Below are positions 42,901 to 51,032 of a stretch of DNA of 64,000 bases, in pieces. Source of the stretch: Nostoc sp. HK-01 (GTDB lineage Bacteria; Cyanobacteriota; Cyanobacteriia; Cyanobacteriales; Nostocaceae); assembly GCA_003990705.1 (NCBI GenBank), contig AP018319.1:372001-436000 (forward strand), read 5' to 3'. How positions within the stretch are numbered: position 1 is the first letter of the stretch; each line of letters starts with the position of its first letter. A program made the position numbers and the translations under genes. The notes beneath the pieces were generated by a model, which had not been told where the DNA came from, made no database searches, and saw only the letters and a list, made by a program, of their open reading frames with translations.

Positions 42901-43542
42901 CCTGAATTAGAGCTACAGCGTTCTGCACTCTCCCGGTCAGCCAGAAATCTCAACCGCAACGGTTGGGACAGATTAACTGGAACTCGTGAAGAAGCGCAAG
43001 CAATTCTCAAACTTGGTTCACCAAAAGCCAGCCTAGCCGCATTTGATTTTGATGCTAATTATAACTGGGTAACAAACCCCCAACTGAGCCAATATCGTGT
43101 GATTCACCTAGCTACTCACGGTTTTGCTGATGACGCTAATCCAGAGTTATCAGGTATTGTACTTTCACTAGTAGACAAAGTTGGTAAACCACAAAGGGGG
43201 TATCTGCGGTTAAACGATATCTTCAACCTGGATTTTCCGGCAGATTTAGTTGTGTTGAGTGCTTGTGAAACTGGACAGGGAAAAGAAATTCAAGGGGAAG
43301 GACTAGTAGGTTTAACAAGAGGACTGATGTATGCAGGTTCACCGAGAGTTGTCGTGTCTTTATGGAGTGTGGATGATCAGGGAACAAAAGAATTGATGAC
43401 CCAGTTTTACCGCCAAATGTGGCAGCAGGGGAAATCGCCTGTTGCAGCCCTCAGAGCCGCACAACTAAGTTTATGGCAAAATCCCGATTGGCGTAAACCT
43501 GTGTATTGGGCGGCTTTTACTCTCCAAGGGGAGTGGCGATAG
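39901..43542 (+). CDS. Secreted TPR-CHAT protein, about 1210 aa
   Basis: A signal peptide-like stretch SLIVLLSIVLLSDSVSA lies near residues 25-41. The start is TTG 39901 or, more likely, ATG 39913. Residues 100-700 hold about 15 tetratricopeptide repeats (KALEYYNQALAL type). Residues 740-830 are coiled coil. Residues 860-1213 form a CHAT caspase-like domain with H1073 in IHLATHGFAD and C1122 in VLSACETGQG, the expected catalytic pair. CHAT proteases act in signalling, toxin or defence systems, but this secreted form is common in Nostoc with no known substrate. No partner gene is adjacent. Confidence 0.9.
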   Translation: MRLKMNGCVKSQWLFRCLPKWKGYSLIVLLSIVLLSDSVSAISTNEGLQVVQQPETTLQQLPPDAGAAIQQANEARQLEEEAKKLSQQGTEESQKQAIAKYEAALQIWHKLGDRNSEANTITSIAFLYVSHNDYQKALEYYNQALALTRELKDQIAEADALKYVAETYFNLGETQKALSYYNQALSLFHVLKQPDLEAYTLIGIGGVYKNLGETQKALDSYNQALKIRREQKDLAGQAQTLEVIGSLYTDLSESQKALEAFHQALEIRRAMKNLTGQANILDNISTVYASLGQYNKALDLSQQALELQRQAQKHLSGQDLQLNLIYQAGILSGIASSYFVSGEFQKALDYENQALVLYQKAGLRSGEAYKLSTIGAAYGSLGETNKALDFLNQALQLHRDIQDRTGENGTLRAIAEIYKLSGNYQQALEFYNQALIISRQVSNPTQEASTLFDTASVYNWLGEYKLAIETYNQALNIFQQIGVHASEAQTLGEIGDVYRAAENYPKALDYYNQSLGLSRKQGNFLNEFSVLIGSVRVYEALKNYPKAFDVANQVLALSRQQKNSLNSETTSLALLARVHQASGNYQKALDLFTQVAAEFHKLGQPYSEANVLGNIGTAYESLKQPLKAISTYKQELKLWQKLGYRANEAYAFYEIAVTQRDRGNLKSALTNIEATIQIFEQIRSQVTSQELRTSYFAKVHQYYQFYIDLLMQLHKQNPSKGYNALALHISERSRARSLLELLTEANAKIRKGVDPKLLAQEQSLQEQIDAIAKLRQDFINKSAPATAVQKLEQQITNLLSQYQQLQTKIRTTSPKYAALKYPDPLKLPQIQQQLDSDSVLLQYSLGKEHSYLWAVTPNSLDSYELPPQDQIEKAADDFRQNLVKPFASDQQQVTTAKQLSQIILAPVANKLANKRLVIVADGALQNIPFAALTEPTAPEYQPLLVNHEIVNLPSASTIAILRQETQNRPKAPKALAILADPVFSADDSRMTLKPESNSITPELELQRSALSRSARNLNRNGWDRLTGTREEAQAILKLGSPKASLAAFDFDANYNWVTNPQLSQYRVIHLATHGFADDANPELSGIVLSLVDKVGKPQRGYLRLNDIFNLDFPADLVVLSACETGQGKEIQGEGLVGLTRGLMYAGSPRVVVSLWSVDDQGTKELMTQFYRQMWQQGKSPVAALRAAQLSLWQNPDWRKPVYWAAFTLQGEWR

Positions 43543-43589
43543 GCAAATTTGAGGTGACGGATGGGTGCGATACTGACGGCAAGCCGAAA

Positions 43590-43781
43590 AGTGCGATCAC
43601 ATCAGCCGAATGTATTCTGATTCGCTCTTTGGAGACAGTCAAAAATCTGTTGCAGTTGCTGGGAAAGCCCAAGCGTCCTTATCTGACTGCTTTGGACGAG
43701 AAATTGCTAGTGCTTCTGGAGTTGGAGTACAGAAATAAGCCACCAAACGTGTTTAGCACTCTCAACATTGCCCCAAATTGA
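43590..43781 (+). pseudogene. 3' fragment of the 306-aa gene behind the TPR-CHAT gene
   Basis: The frame contains SLETVKNLLQLLGKPKRPYL and EKLLVLLELEYRNK, matching the last 45 residues of the 306-aa family. The match starts near GTGCGATCAC (43590), about 50 bp after the CHAT stop. A 91-codon frame (43506-43781) covers it, but its first part overlaps the CHAT gene and is not conserved. Confidence 0.85.
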
Positions 43782-43840
43782 GAATCTTGAATTTTTAGGA
43801 GCATTCTTAAACTGCTTTATTTAGCAAACTTCTTATTATA

Positions 43841-44933
43841 GAACTCTTGCATAAATATTTTCTGATATAATGAAAGGTTATTTTTTTTGAGGTTAGAGAA
43901 GTTAAAATAGCCGCAATTTACAAATTTACTCATATTAACTGTTGCTGGAGAATCCTTACTTAAAAAGTTGATATAACGAACTGGTTCAGCAATTATTTAT
44001 TTGCTGAATTAGGATGATTAATTCTGCTTTATTTAAGCTTTTAAAGCTAATTCATGATTATAGATTCCGGCAATCAAATTAGACCTTAATCCAAATCTGC
44101 GATGGCGATTTCGGTATTGATTAGATAAAATATTGAATATTTTTAGCCTACGATTAATGTGTTCAACCACAATTCTTAATCGATTAAGTTCTCGATTAGA
44201 TTGCTTCTGTTCTTTAGTCAATTTCTTACCTTTCAGTTTCTTAATCGGTGTTTTGCTTAATTGATGAATTTTCTTAATCCCTTGATAGCCTTTATCCGCG
44301 ATAACTTTGAGCAATTCTCCAAATCTTACACCACTTGTTTTAAATAGTCGAAAATCATGAATTCTTCCTTTGCCATGCCCTATACAGATGATAGCAGTAC
44401 TTTGTTGGTGGATGATTAATTGGGTTTTTAAAGTATGCTCCCCTTGTTTACCGCTAAAAAATTTCTTTTGACCTTTTTTGGGTCTTTCAATTGGGCTTTC
44501 AGTCACGTCCATCACCACTAAATCTTCTTGTGATGACATCTTTAATAGTTCTTTCTTTCCTGGTAAGCTAAACTTTCTTGAACTAATTAAAATGTTTTCA
44601 ATTTTATATACTGTTCGACATACTGCGGATTCTGAAAGCCCCCAATCTAATCCAATATGATAATAAGTGCGATACTCTCTCCAATATTGGATAACCATTA
44701 AAACTTGGTCTTCAATAGTTAATTTAGCACGGCGACCAGGCTTCTTCTTTTTTTGAGCATCAGCTTTAACTACATCAACCATTAATTCAAAGGTTTTACG
44801 GCTTACTCCAGTCATTCGCTTAAATTTTTTTGCAGTAAGCTGTTTGGCGTTCTCTATTTTCACTGCTCCTCAAAGTCCTAATCTCAAATTGCCAAACTTT
44901 ACATTGTACCACAAAACACTTTTGCAAGAGTTC
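43841..44933 (-). mobile_element. IS5-family insertion sequence, 1093 bp
   Basis: The ends read GAACTCTTGCATAA and, reverse-complemented, GAACTCTTGCAAAA. TA dinucleotides flank both sides (43839-43840, 44934-44935) and may be the target duplication, although ISL2-type relatives usually duplicate 3 bp. One intact transposase gene fills the element. It lies next to the remains of an IS4-type transposase. Confidence 0.85.
44033..44863 (-). CDS. IS5-family DDE transposase (DDE_Tnp_4 type)
   Basis: A 276-residue protein with an N-terminal helix-turn-helix region (FELMVDVVKADAQKKKKPGR, LDWGLSESAVCRTVYKIEN). The catalytic acids are D119 in LVVMDVTESPIERPKKGQK, D190 in VIADKGYQG and E234 in IVVEHINRRLK. 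The order and spacing fit the IS5/ISL2 and DDE_Tnp_4 group. No frameshift or stop is present, so it may be active. Confidence 0.9.
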   Translation of the reverse strand: MKIENAKQLTAKKFKRMTGVSRKTFELMVDVVKADAQKKKKPGRRAKLTIEDQVLMVIQYWREYRTYYHIGLDWGLSESAVCRTVYKIENILISSRKFSLPGKKELLKMSSQEDLVVMDVTESPIERPKKGQKKFFSGKQGEHTLKTQLIIHQQSTAIICIGHGKGRIHDFRLFKTSGVRFGELLKVIADKGYQGIKKIHQLSKTPIKKLKGKKLTKEQKQSNRELNRLRIVVEHINRRLKIFNILSNQYRNRHRRFGLRSNLIAGIYNHELALKA

Positions 44934-44935
44934 TA

Positions 44936-45114
44936 GTGGTGAAGAGCGAACGCGGAAATTGCCATCTGGGTTGGTGGTGTGTCTAGTCATAGCGATGAAT
45001 CTATGGTCATCAGACGCAATGGGGGATGTACTGAAAAATCTGGTGAATGGACTAAGTAGAGAGTGGACGCGATTAGGGCAGTATTGGAAAGTACCAAGTA
45101 GTTCTTCCATCTAG
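44936..45114 (+). pseudogene. N-terminal remnant of an IS4-family transposase
   Basis: The frame reads RKLPSGLVVCLVIAMNLWSS, DAMGDVLKNLVNGLSREWTR and LGQYWKVPSSSSI-stop, a typical N-terminal sequence of cyanobacterial IS4-type transposases. The region normally continues with a QARQRLG motif, which is missing. The upstream start was lost where the IS5-type element sits. Confidence 0.85.
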
Positions 45115-45223
45115 AAAACCAATCCACTCAGGAACAGGTACTAAATTTCAACCACGCTCTTTTTTTATCCTTAATACTGCTTAATTCTTAACCGAGAGGT
45201 ATTGGGCAGAGTGTGGCTGTACC

Positions 45224-45705
45224 ATGTGCTAGAAAATTTCCACTAGAACACAAACAGAATTTTAATTCCTCTAATTTCTAGGCGATTATCATATCAATTT
45301 TTTTAGGTTAGAAGCTGTTTTTTCAGGATTACCAGAGAAAGGGAAAATTAAGATACTTTTAATGTTGGGATTATTAACTAATTGTGTTAAACGACTTAGT
45401 TGCTGATCTGTAATTGCGACTCCAGCGTATTTTTGAGCGTAGATTAGTTCTTCATTAAAATTTTTATCATTATAAGCTTGGATAAATACCCGATCTATCC
45501 CCCACTTTTCCCAGTCAGCCGCAAAATATCTTTTAGCCCAATAAGGATTATGATGACAAATATCGAAACTAACCGCAGAATTAGCTTTTTTCATAGAGCT
45601 TGTCATTTGTTGCACAAACTTAGTTAAATTAGCAGTGCGGTCAACTTTCCCAGGCAATTCAGCATAATAACCCAGATAATCATCCCATTGAACTGCATCA
45701 ATATT
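45224..45705 (-). pseudogene. Duplicated 3' end of the glycosidase-like gene (direct repeat 1)
   Basis: 482 bp match 46642-47123 at a constant offset of 1418 bp with only scattered differences. The last 122 codons encode the same protein as the intact gene without amino-acid differences. The copy is cut at CATCAATATT (45705) and joined to cas6 sequence. Recent duplication is implied. Confidence 0.93.
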
Positions 45706-46617
45706 ATTGAAACTAGTGGCTAACCAAATCTACCATTGGCATATCAATGCGCTGTCTCAACGAGTGGCATTGTTTCTCAAGCAGTGGTTGGCTAACTTAC
45801 CAACGGTTATCGATTTGAGAGGAGCATCCTTGCAAATCCAACAAGTGAGTATCGCTCATCCTCCCACGACTTACGCACAGTTGCTGCGATCGCCAACCGA
45901 GCAATCTGTAGTAGACCTCAGTTTTGTTTCACCAACCAGCTTCCGCCGCAAAGGTCATCATTTCCCACTGCCAGTTCCAGAAAACTTGTTCCACAGCTAC
46001 TTACGGCGGTGGAACGACTTTTCGCAGCAGCCAGTAGAACAAGAGGCTTTTCTGAACTGGATTGATGAAAGCGTTATCATTCACCAGCACCGTTTGGAAT
46101 CAACCAAGGTGGCAGCAGGAAAGCAAGGGTCGGCTAAAACAATTCGCAATTACCAGTTCGCAATTCGCAATTAATACATCATACATAAATATGAGGGCTT
46201 GAACATTGATACCACTTGTTTTGTTTTTCCTAATTGAAATTGGGGTCTTGTATTCCAAATGAATCAATTATTCAATTACAAACGCAATTGCGAATTGCGA
46301 GTTGCGAATTGGTAACCCGCTTAGGTTGGTTGGTAGAACAAAAGTCAGCTACAGCCGAGCAGTTGATTACAGATATGCTGGCTCAACGGATTGAAGAACT
46401 CACAGAAATATTTACTGACCAGCGTAAGCGAAAAGGTGGTGAGCGCACAGACAGGATTGCCGTGACGTGGGCGACTGTACTGGCCCGTCGAGAACATGGG
46501 GATTCTTTAGCGGCGATCGCACAGGACTTGGAAATGAAACCGGAGACGGTGAAAACTTATGTCAAGTTAGCTCGAAAAGCTCTCAAGGGGTTACTGGAGG
46601 GGGCTATCGAGAATTAG
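45706..46617 (+). pseudogene. cas6: Broken cas6-like gene, copy 1
   Basis: The reading frame from TTGAAACTAG (45707) encodes KLVANQIYHWHINALSQRVA, SPTSFRRKGHHFPLPVPEN and LFHSYLRRWNDFSQQP, as in the second copy. The N-terminus is missing at the junction with the glycosidase fragment. At 46133-46312 about 140 bp of coding sequence, including the Gly-rich loop region, is replaced by about 180 bp of foldback DNA. The frame then resumes as TRLGWLVEQKSATAEQLITD through the C-terminal helix-turn-helix. Not functional as Cas6. Confidence 0.82.
46134..46312. repeat. Foldback element inside cas6 copy 1
   Basis: The left part (46139-46174) has repeated TTCGCAATT units, and the right part (46283-46314) has repeated AATTGCGAA units, so the ends are inverted copies of each other. 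The interior has no coding frame. It replaces the cas6 Gly-rich region. Confidence 0.7.
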
Positions 46618-46706
46618 TAATCGGCGGGTCTTGGCTGTGTGATGTGCTAGAAAATTTTCAGTAGAACACAAACAAAGTGTTAATTCCTCTGATTTCTAGG
46701 CGATTA

Positions 46707-47906
46707 TCATATCAATTTTTTTAAGTTAGAAGCTGTTTTTTCAGGATTACCAGAAAAAGGGAAAATTAAGATACTTTTAATATTGGGATTATTAACTAAT
46801 TGTGTTAAACGGCTTAGTTGCTGATCTGTAATTGCGACTCCAGCGTATTTTTGAGCGTAGATTAGTTCTTCATTAAAATTTTTATCATTATAAGCTTGGA
46901 TAAATACCCGATCTATCCCCCACTTTTCCCAGTCAGCCGCAAAATATCTTTTAGCCCAATAAGGATTATGATGACAAATATCGAAACTAACCGCAGAATT
47001 AGCTTTTTTCATAGAGCTTGTCATTTGTTGCACAAACTTAGTTAAATTAGCAGTGCGGTCAACTTTCCCAGGCAATTCAGCATAATAACCCAGATAATCA
47101 TCCCATTGAACTGCATCAATATTAGGGTATTTCTTGACAAACTCTACTAAAATATTTTTAAAGAAAGCAGCGACTTCAGGATTCTCTACATCAAGAACAT
47201 AATGATCAATGCCGGAGTAAGTTTTATCTACTCCTGGTACAATCCATTTCTTGGCAACTGCTAAATCAAAAATTGGACTATTTTTATCTAGTTTAATTCC
47301 CTTTTCAAAGTAAGCATGAACTTGCATTCCTTGTTTATGTGCTTCATCAATCAACCAATACAACCATTGCTCTTGAAACTGATTTGGGCAACTATTATAT
47401 CCTAGTGTTTGTTGCATAACTTCGCTTTTGTACATTGTACAACCATTCCCCCAAACACCATGAATGATAGTATTGATTCCTTGAGAACGATAGTAGCGAA
47501 CTCTTTGACGAATTGTTTGTTCATCTGCATTATTTGTAGCTTGATAGCGAGTTAAGTATATTCCTCTAATGACTTTTTTCTCCCAAGGAGTTGGAGGTAA
47601 AGAGAGTTTTTGAGGTTGGATTTTCTCACTTGTAGCTATGGTATCCTTAGCAGGTAAAATTAAAGGTGTTGATGAAGAGACTGTTGGTGTGACAGAAGCA
47701 GTTGGAATAGGAGTTGAGGGATTAGTTGGAGCAGATTTAAAAATAGGAATATTTATTTGTCTATTTTTATGTACAAATTGGCTGATGATATCTAGAGTTC
47801 CTTTCTGGCTAAACCACCAGTAACCACTTCCAAAGAGAACTATGATTACCGATAATGGAATATTTAAGCATCCACATCCGTTTGGTTCTTTTTTTGGGTG
47901 CGGCAT
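46707..47906 (-). CDS. Glycoside hydrolase-like (GHL10/DUF4015 type) membrane-anchored protein
   Basis: A 399-residue protein. Residues 17-35 (IPLSVIIVLFGSGYWWFS) form a membrane anchor, followed by a Ser/Thr/Pro-rich linker (residues 55-95). The rest is a TIM-barrel glycosidase-like domain: VIRGIYLTRYQATNN, HGVWGNGCTMYKSEVMQQTL, GMQVHAYFEKGIKL, NIDAVQWDDYLGYYAELP, and VFIQAYN. W-D-D in AVQWDDYLGY is the likely catalytic region. An envelope glycan-active role is inferred. Its 3' end is duplicated at 45224-45705. Confidence 0.82.
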   Translation of the reverse strand: MPHPKKEPNGCGCLNIPLSVIIVLFGSGYWWFSQKGTLDIISQFVHKNRQINIPIFKSAPTNPSTPIPTASVTPTVSSSTPLILPAKDTIATSEKIQPQKLSLPPTPWEKKVIRGIYLTRYQATNNADEQTIRQRVRYYRSQGINTIIHGVWGNGCTMYKSEVMQQTLGYNSCPNQFQEQWLYWLIDEAHKQGMQVHAYFEKGIKLDKNSPIFDLAVAKKWIVPGVDKTYSGIDHYVLDVENPEVAAFFKNILVEFVKKYPNIDAVQWDDYLGYYAELPGKVDRTANLTKFVQQMTSSMKKANSAVSFDICHHNPYWAKRYFAADWEKWGIDRVFIQAYNDKNFNEELIYAQKYAGVAITDQQLSRLTQLVNNPNIKSILIFPFSGNPEKTASNLKKLI

Positions 47907-48111
47907 ATTAAAACAAAATTTATTAGTTAGTCTCGTTATATATAGATTGCTACCATTCGATATTGAAATTTTCCAGACTATTTTTGGAAAAAATTAGGTA
48001 GAAGCAACTAGATTAGCTATCATAACAAACTAAGTTAGCATAACCCTGCACTGACTCCGCTCTCTATTAGCAACTGACTGCTTTAAACCCAACAATCAAA
48101 GGATTAGCATA

Positions 48112-48861
48112 ATGAAAAAACTGGAAGGAAAAATCGCCCTTGTCACGGGTGGCAACAGTGGTCTCGGTCTTGCCACAGCCAAACAGTTTGTTGCTGAAGG
48201 AGCCTATGTCTACATTACAGGTCGTCGCCAAGCCGAACTGGATGCTGCTATAGAAGCCATTGGTAAAAATGTTACGGCTGTGCAGAGTGATGTTTCTAAT
48301 CTGGCAGACCTTGATCGTCTGTTTGCCACCATTAAGCAAGAGCAAGGACACCTCGATATCATCTTCGCTAATGCTGGCGGTGGACAAATTGCCCCACTTG
48401 GAGAAATTACTGAGGAACACTTTGACAAAACATTCAACACAAACGTCAAAGGTTTGCTGTTCACAGTACAAAAGTCACTGCCACTGTTGCCAGAGGGTGC
48501 TTCTATTATTTTGAATGCTTCGATTACTTCTATAAAAGGTACGCCAGCTTTCAGTGTTTACAGTGCTACCAAAGCTGCCGTGAGATCGTTTGCTCGGAAT
48601 TGGATACTCGACCTCAGAGAACGCAAGATCCGAGTGAATGCCATTAGCCCTGGTGTGGTTCCGACTCCTGGTTACGATCATTTGGGACTAAATGACCAGC
48701 AGTTGCAAGAATTTGTGGACAGCCAAGCCAGCAGCATTCCACTAGGACGAGTCGGTACACCCGATGAGATTGCCAAAGCGGTTGTTTTTCTGGCTTCAGA
48801 TGACAGCAGCTTTGTGAACGGGATTGAGTTATTTGTTGATGGCGGTATGGCACAGATTTGA
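48112..48861 (+). CDS. Short-chain dehydrogenase/reductase
   Basis: A 249-residue classical SDR. The cofactor motif is [10 protein letters not shown] near residue 13, NAG appears in FANAGGGQ near 88, and the catalytic Ser-Tyr-Lys set is NASITS and YSATKAA near 139-160. The Arg in ITGRRQ after the second strand suggests NADP preference. Substrate unknown. It is followed 20 bp later by a short tail fragment of the 306-aa gene. Confidence 0.92.
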   Translation: MKKLEGKIALVTGGNSGLGLATAKQFVAEGAYVYITGRRQAELDAAIEAIGKNVTAVQSDVSNLADLDRLFATIKQEQGHLDIIFANAGGGQIAPLGEITEEHFDKTFNTNVKGLLFTVQKSLPLLPEGASIILNASITSIKGTPAFSVYSATKAAVRSFARNWILDLRERKIRVNAISPGVVPTPGYDHLGLNDQQLQEFVDSQASSIPLGRVGTPDEIAKAVVFLASDDSSFVNGIELFVDGGMAQI

Positions 48862-48880
48862 AGTCCAAAAGGAGTTAAAG

Positions 48881-48973
48881 ATGAAGCTGAAGTGGGCTTA
48901 TTTGACAGTTTTAGAGGAGAAAGTGTTAAGTATTCTAGAGTCTGAATATGGGAGTAAAATAACGCGGTTGTAA
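48881..48973 (+). pseudogene. Short 3' fragment of the 306-aa gene behind the SDR gene
   Basis: The 30-codon frame MKLKWAYLTVLEEKVLSILE SEYGSK corresponds to GKLNRPYLTVVEEKLLSVLE at the end of the 306-aa protein. AGGAG lies 8 bp before the ATG, so it might even be translated. It starts 20 bp after the SDR stop. Confidence 0.75.
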
Positions 48974-49065
48974 AATACTTTTATTATCTAAAGCAGATTG
49001 ATTAAAAGAGTGCTAGTTGCTCAAAGTAAGACGATTAGCCTTGCAAAAAATAGTACCTAAAGAGG

Positions 49066-49545
49066 ATGAACAGACTCCTAACAAGTTACAAAGATGCTGA
49101 GTTTGGACAGATTGTAATCAAAGATAACCACTGGACTTTAGAACAATCTGCGGTTTTGGGCGATCGCCGTGTACCGATTTGCGTGGATTTTGAACAGGGG
49201 CAGATTGGGGAACTTTCATCACTTCAGCGTGAAGCTATTCGGCAAGCTCTAACTTTGCCAGCCGATGTGTTAGGCATCACTGCTCCTGTTGTGCTGCAAA
49301 ATTATGATGTATATCGTGAGATGATTGGAGATCAGGAAATGCCGCCGTTGGCTAATCCCATTCACGTCTGGGATCAGGTTACTTTCTCATATATTTATGT
49401 GCCACCCCATGTTGAGTATGAACTGGATACTCCTACCTTTGAGTTGATAGCTGAGTGTGACTGGGAGCCAGAACACGGACTAGAAGTACGCTTTCGCAAT
49501 GGAGTAGCAATGGAGGCAGATCAGATAGGTGAAACAGGACGCTAA
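49066..49545 (+). CDS. Hypothetical protein, 159 aa (DUF6985-like pattern)
   Basis: Contains FGQIVIKDNHWTLEQSAVLG and VPICVDFEQGQIGELSSLQR near the start, then VWDQVTFSYIYVPPH and LIAECDWEPEHGLEVRFRNG toward the end. The latter pattern resembles DUF6985, a group often near polymorphic toxin immunity genes; this is a weak match. It stands alone, followed by a tail fragment of the 306-aa gene. Confidence 0.6.
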   Translation: MNRLLTSYKDAEFGQIVIKDNHWTLEQSAVLGDRRVPICVDFEQGQIGELSSLQREAIRQALTLPADVLGITAPVVLQNYDVYREMIGDQEMPPLANPIHVWDQVTFSYIYVPPHVEYELDTPTFELIAECDWEPEHGLEVRFRNGVAMEADQIGETGR

Positions 49546-49599
49546 AAACTATCTTGTCTGCGTGTTATGCTCCCGCATTGTCGTAACTTGCCTCAGCAC

Positions 49600-49779
49600 G
49601 AGGTCTGGCTAACAGCAAGCCGAAGAGCGCGTCTACGCATTACTCAAATATATTCTGATTCTCTGGAGGAGACAGCCAAAAATCTGTTGCAGTCGTTGGG
49701 GAAGCTGAACCGTCCTTATCTTACGGTGGTGGAAGAGAAGTTGTTGAGTGTTCTGGAGTCTGAATATAAAGAAAGATAA
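49600..49779 (+). pseudogene. 3' fragment of the 306-aa gene behind the 159-aa gene
   Basis: The frame reads RITQIYSDSLEETAKNLLQS and LGKLNRPYLTVVEEKLLSVL, almost identical to the last 50 residues of copy A, and ends in TAA 49777-49779. It starts about 70 bp after the 159-aa gene. The first codons carry the dispersed GCAAGCCGAA/GTCTACGC repeat found in several other copies. Confidence 0.88.
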
Positions 49780-49949
49780 CTACTGACGAATTATTACTAG
49801 ACATGGCAAGCATTACTGCTGGCATACTCTCAATAAGAAAGAGTGATTGCCTTTGTTTGGACTAGTATGATTTCTGTTAAGATAAGTGCGGCATTCCATC
49901 AAGCTACAATACTGGGATGCCGAAAGTCGTAAAACTTGTGTGAGGAGAA

Positions 49950-50366
49950 ATGGCAGCTAAAGATATATTTCACGCTGCTGTTAGACAAGCGTTGATTAAA
50001 GAACAGTGGGTAATTACAGCCGACCCACTTGTAATTAAAATTAATAAAGTGAAGCTAGAAATTGATTTAGCAGCAGAGAAAATCTTTGCTGCCCAGAAAG
50101 CGGGGCGAAAAATTGCAGTTGAGGTCAAAAGCTTTGTCAGCAGTTCAGTAATTTCCGACTTTCATTTAGCTTTGGGTCAGTTTTTGAACTATCGACTGGC
50201 TCTACAAATGAAAGAACCCGATAGAATAATTTATTTAGCAGTACCACTCGATACTTTTAACTCTTTCTTTCAAGAAATATTTGTTCAAGAAGCTATAAAG
50301 ATTTATCAACTCAAGCTAATTGTCTATGAGCCAAATAAGGAGGAAATTGTTGAATGGAGAGAATAG
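49950..50366 (+). CDS. xisH: XisH-family protein
   Basis: A 138-residue protein beginning MAAKDIFHAAVRQALIKEQW. KVKLEIDLAAEKIFAAQKAG and KIAVEVKSFVSSSVISDFH follow, the D...ExK arrangement of the XisH endonuclease-like family. XisH and XisI were first known as factors for excision of the fdxN element in Anabaena, but many copies exist away from any such element. The xisI start overlaps its end by 13 bp. Confidence 0.93.
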   Translation: MAAKDIFHAAVRQALIKEQWVITADPLVIKINKVKLEIDLAAEKIFAAQKAGRKIAVEVKSFVSSSVISDFHLALGQFLNYRLALQMKEPDRIIYLAVPLDTFNSFFQEIFVQEAIKIYQLKLIVYEPNKEEIVEWRE

Positions 50367-50689
50367 AATTTTATCGTCAATGTATCCGAGACTTATTAAC
50401 AAAAGAAGCTACTTTAAATGAGAAAAACTCTAACGTTGAATCTCAGTTAGTTTTTGATACAGAACATGACCATTATCAGTTAATAGATATAGGTTGGGAA
50501 AATTTGAACCGGATTTATAACTGTTTTATTCATATAGATATTAAAGATAGCAAAATCTGGATTCAGCATAATATGACGGATGTAGATTTAGCCCTTAAAC
50601 TTGTGGAGATGGGAGTGGCAAAAGAAGAAATTGTGTTAGGGTTGCATCCACCTTATAAGCGTCCTCATACCGGGTACGGTGTGGCGTGA
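50354..50689 (+). CDS. xisI: XisI-family protein
   Basis: A 111-residue protein with IEFYRQCIRDLLTKEATL, LVFDTEHDHYQLIDIGWEN and KIWIQHNMTDVDLALKLVEM, the usual XisI sequence blocks, ending in the ILGLHPP-like VLGLHPPYKRPHTGYGVA. It is translationally coupled to xisH. A fragment of the 306-aa gene follows directly. Confidence 0.93.
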   Translation: MERIEFYRQCIRDLLTKEATLNEKNSNVESQLVFDTEHDHYQLIDIGWENLNRIYNCFIHIDIKDSKIWIQHNMTDVDLALKLVEMGVAKEEIVLGLHPPYKRPHTGYGVA

Positions 50690-50732
50690 AAAGTTCAGAG
50701 AGTGAACGCTGATCCCCAGTCTTTACCAAAAA

Positions 50733-50935
50733 GCGTGAAATCTGCTAAATTTTTTGAGCGCAGGAAAACCCCGAACTGGGGGGTAGAGGCGGTTGCTGGG
50801 CGATTATTAGGCGGGTAAATGACTTTAGCTGCACCGTGAGAACTTGGGATGGAGAACTGACGGTTGGGGTGCAGCATTTGAAGTTTTATGAGTATCGGAC
50901 TGATGAATGCCAGCAGATGTGGGTGATTTGTGATA
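50733..50935 (+). pseudogene. Middle fragment of the 306-aa gene behind xisI
   Basis: GAGGCGGTTGCTGGGCGATT, TGCACCGTGAGAACTTGGGA and GAATGCCAGCAGATG match bases 8180-8320 of copy A at high identity, but the frame is broken by several indels. The upstream part still resembles the EVCQILAKDNPEL region. The fragment ends near GATACCTGACGGTAAGCCG, the dispersed repeat seen in the other copies. Confidence 0.8.
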
Positions 50936-50974
50936 CCTGACGGTAAGCCGCTTTGTGGCTTGTTGTGAGACATT

Positions 50975-51032
50975 TTTTGCATCTTAAACGCAAAGTTGAA
51001 AGGATCTTTTTCGAGGTAGGTAATGGTTATTA
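50975..51032 (+). pseudogene. N-proximal fragment of the 306-aa gene
   Basis: TTGCATCTTAAACGCAAAGT and the bases following encode LHLKRKVERIFFEVGNG, matching LHLKRKVERAFFEAGKALAE at residues 37-56 of copy A. It lies after, not before, the middle fragment, so the two cannot be one gene broken in place. Confidence 0.75.

Noticed and set aside
43506-43589. The 91-aa frame overlapping the CHAT gene as an intact gene
   Set aside because: Its first third is the CHAT gene read in another frame, and only the last part matches a known family, the 306-aa tail.
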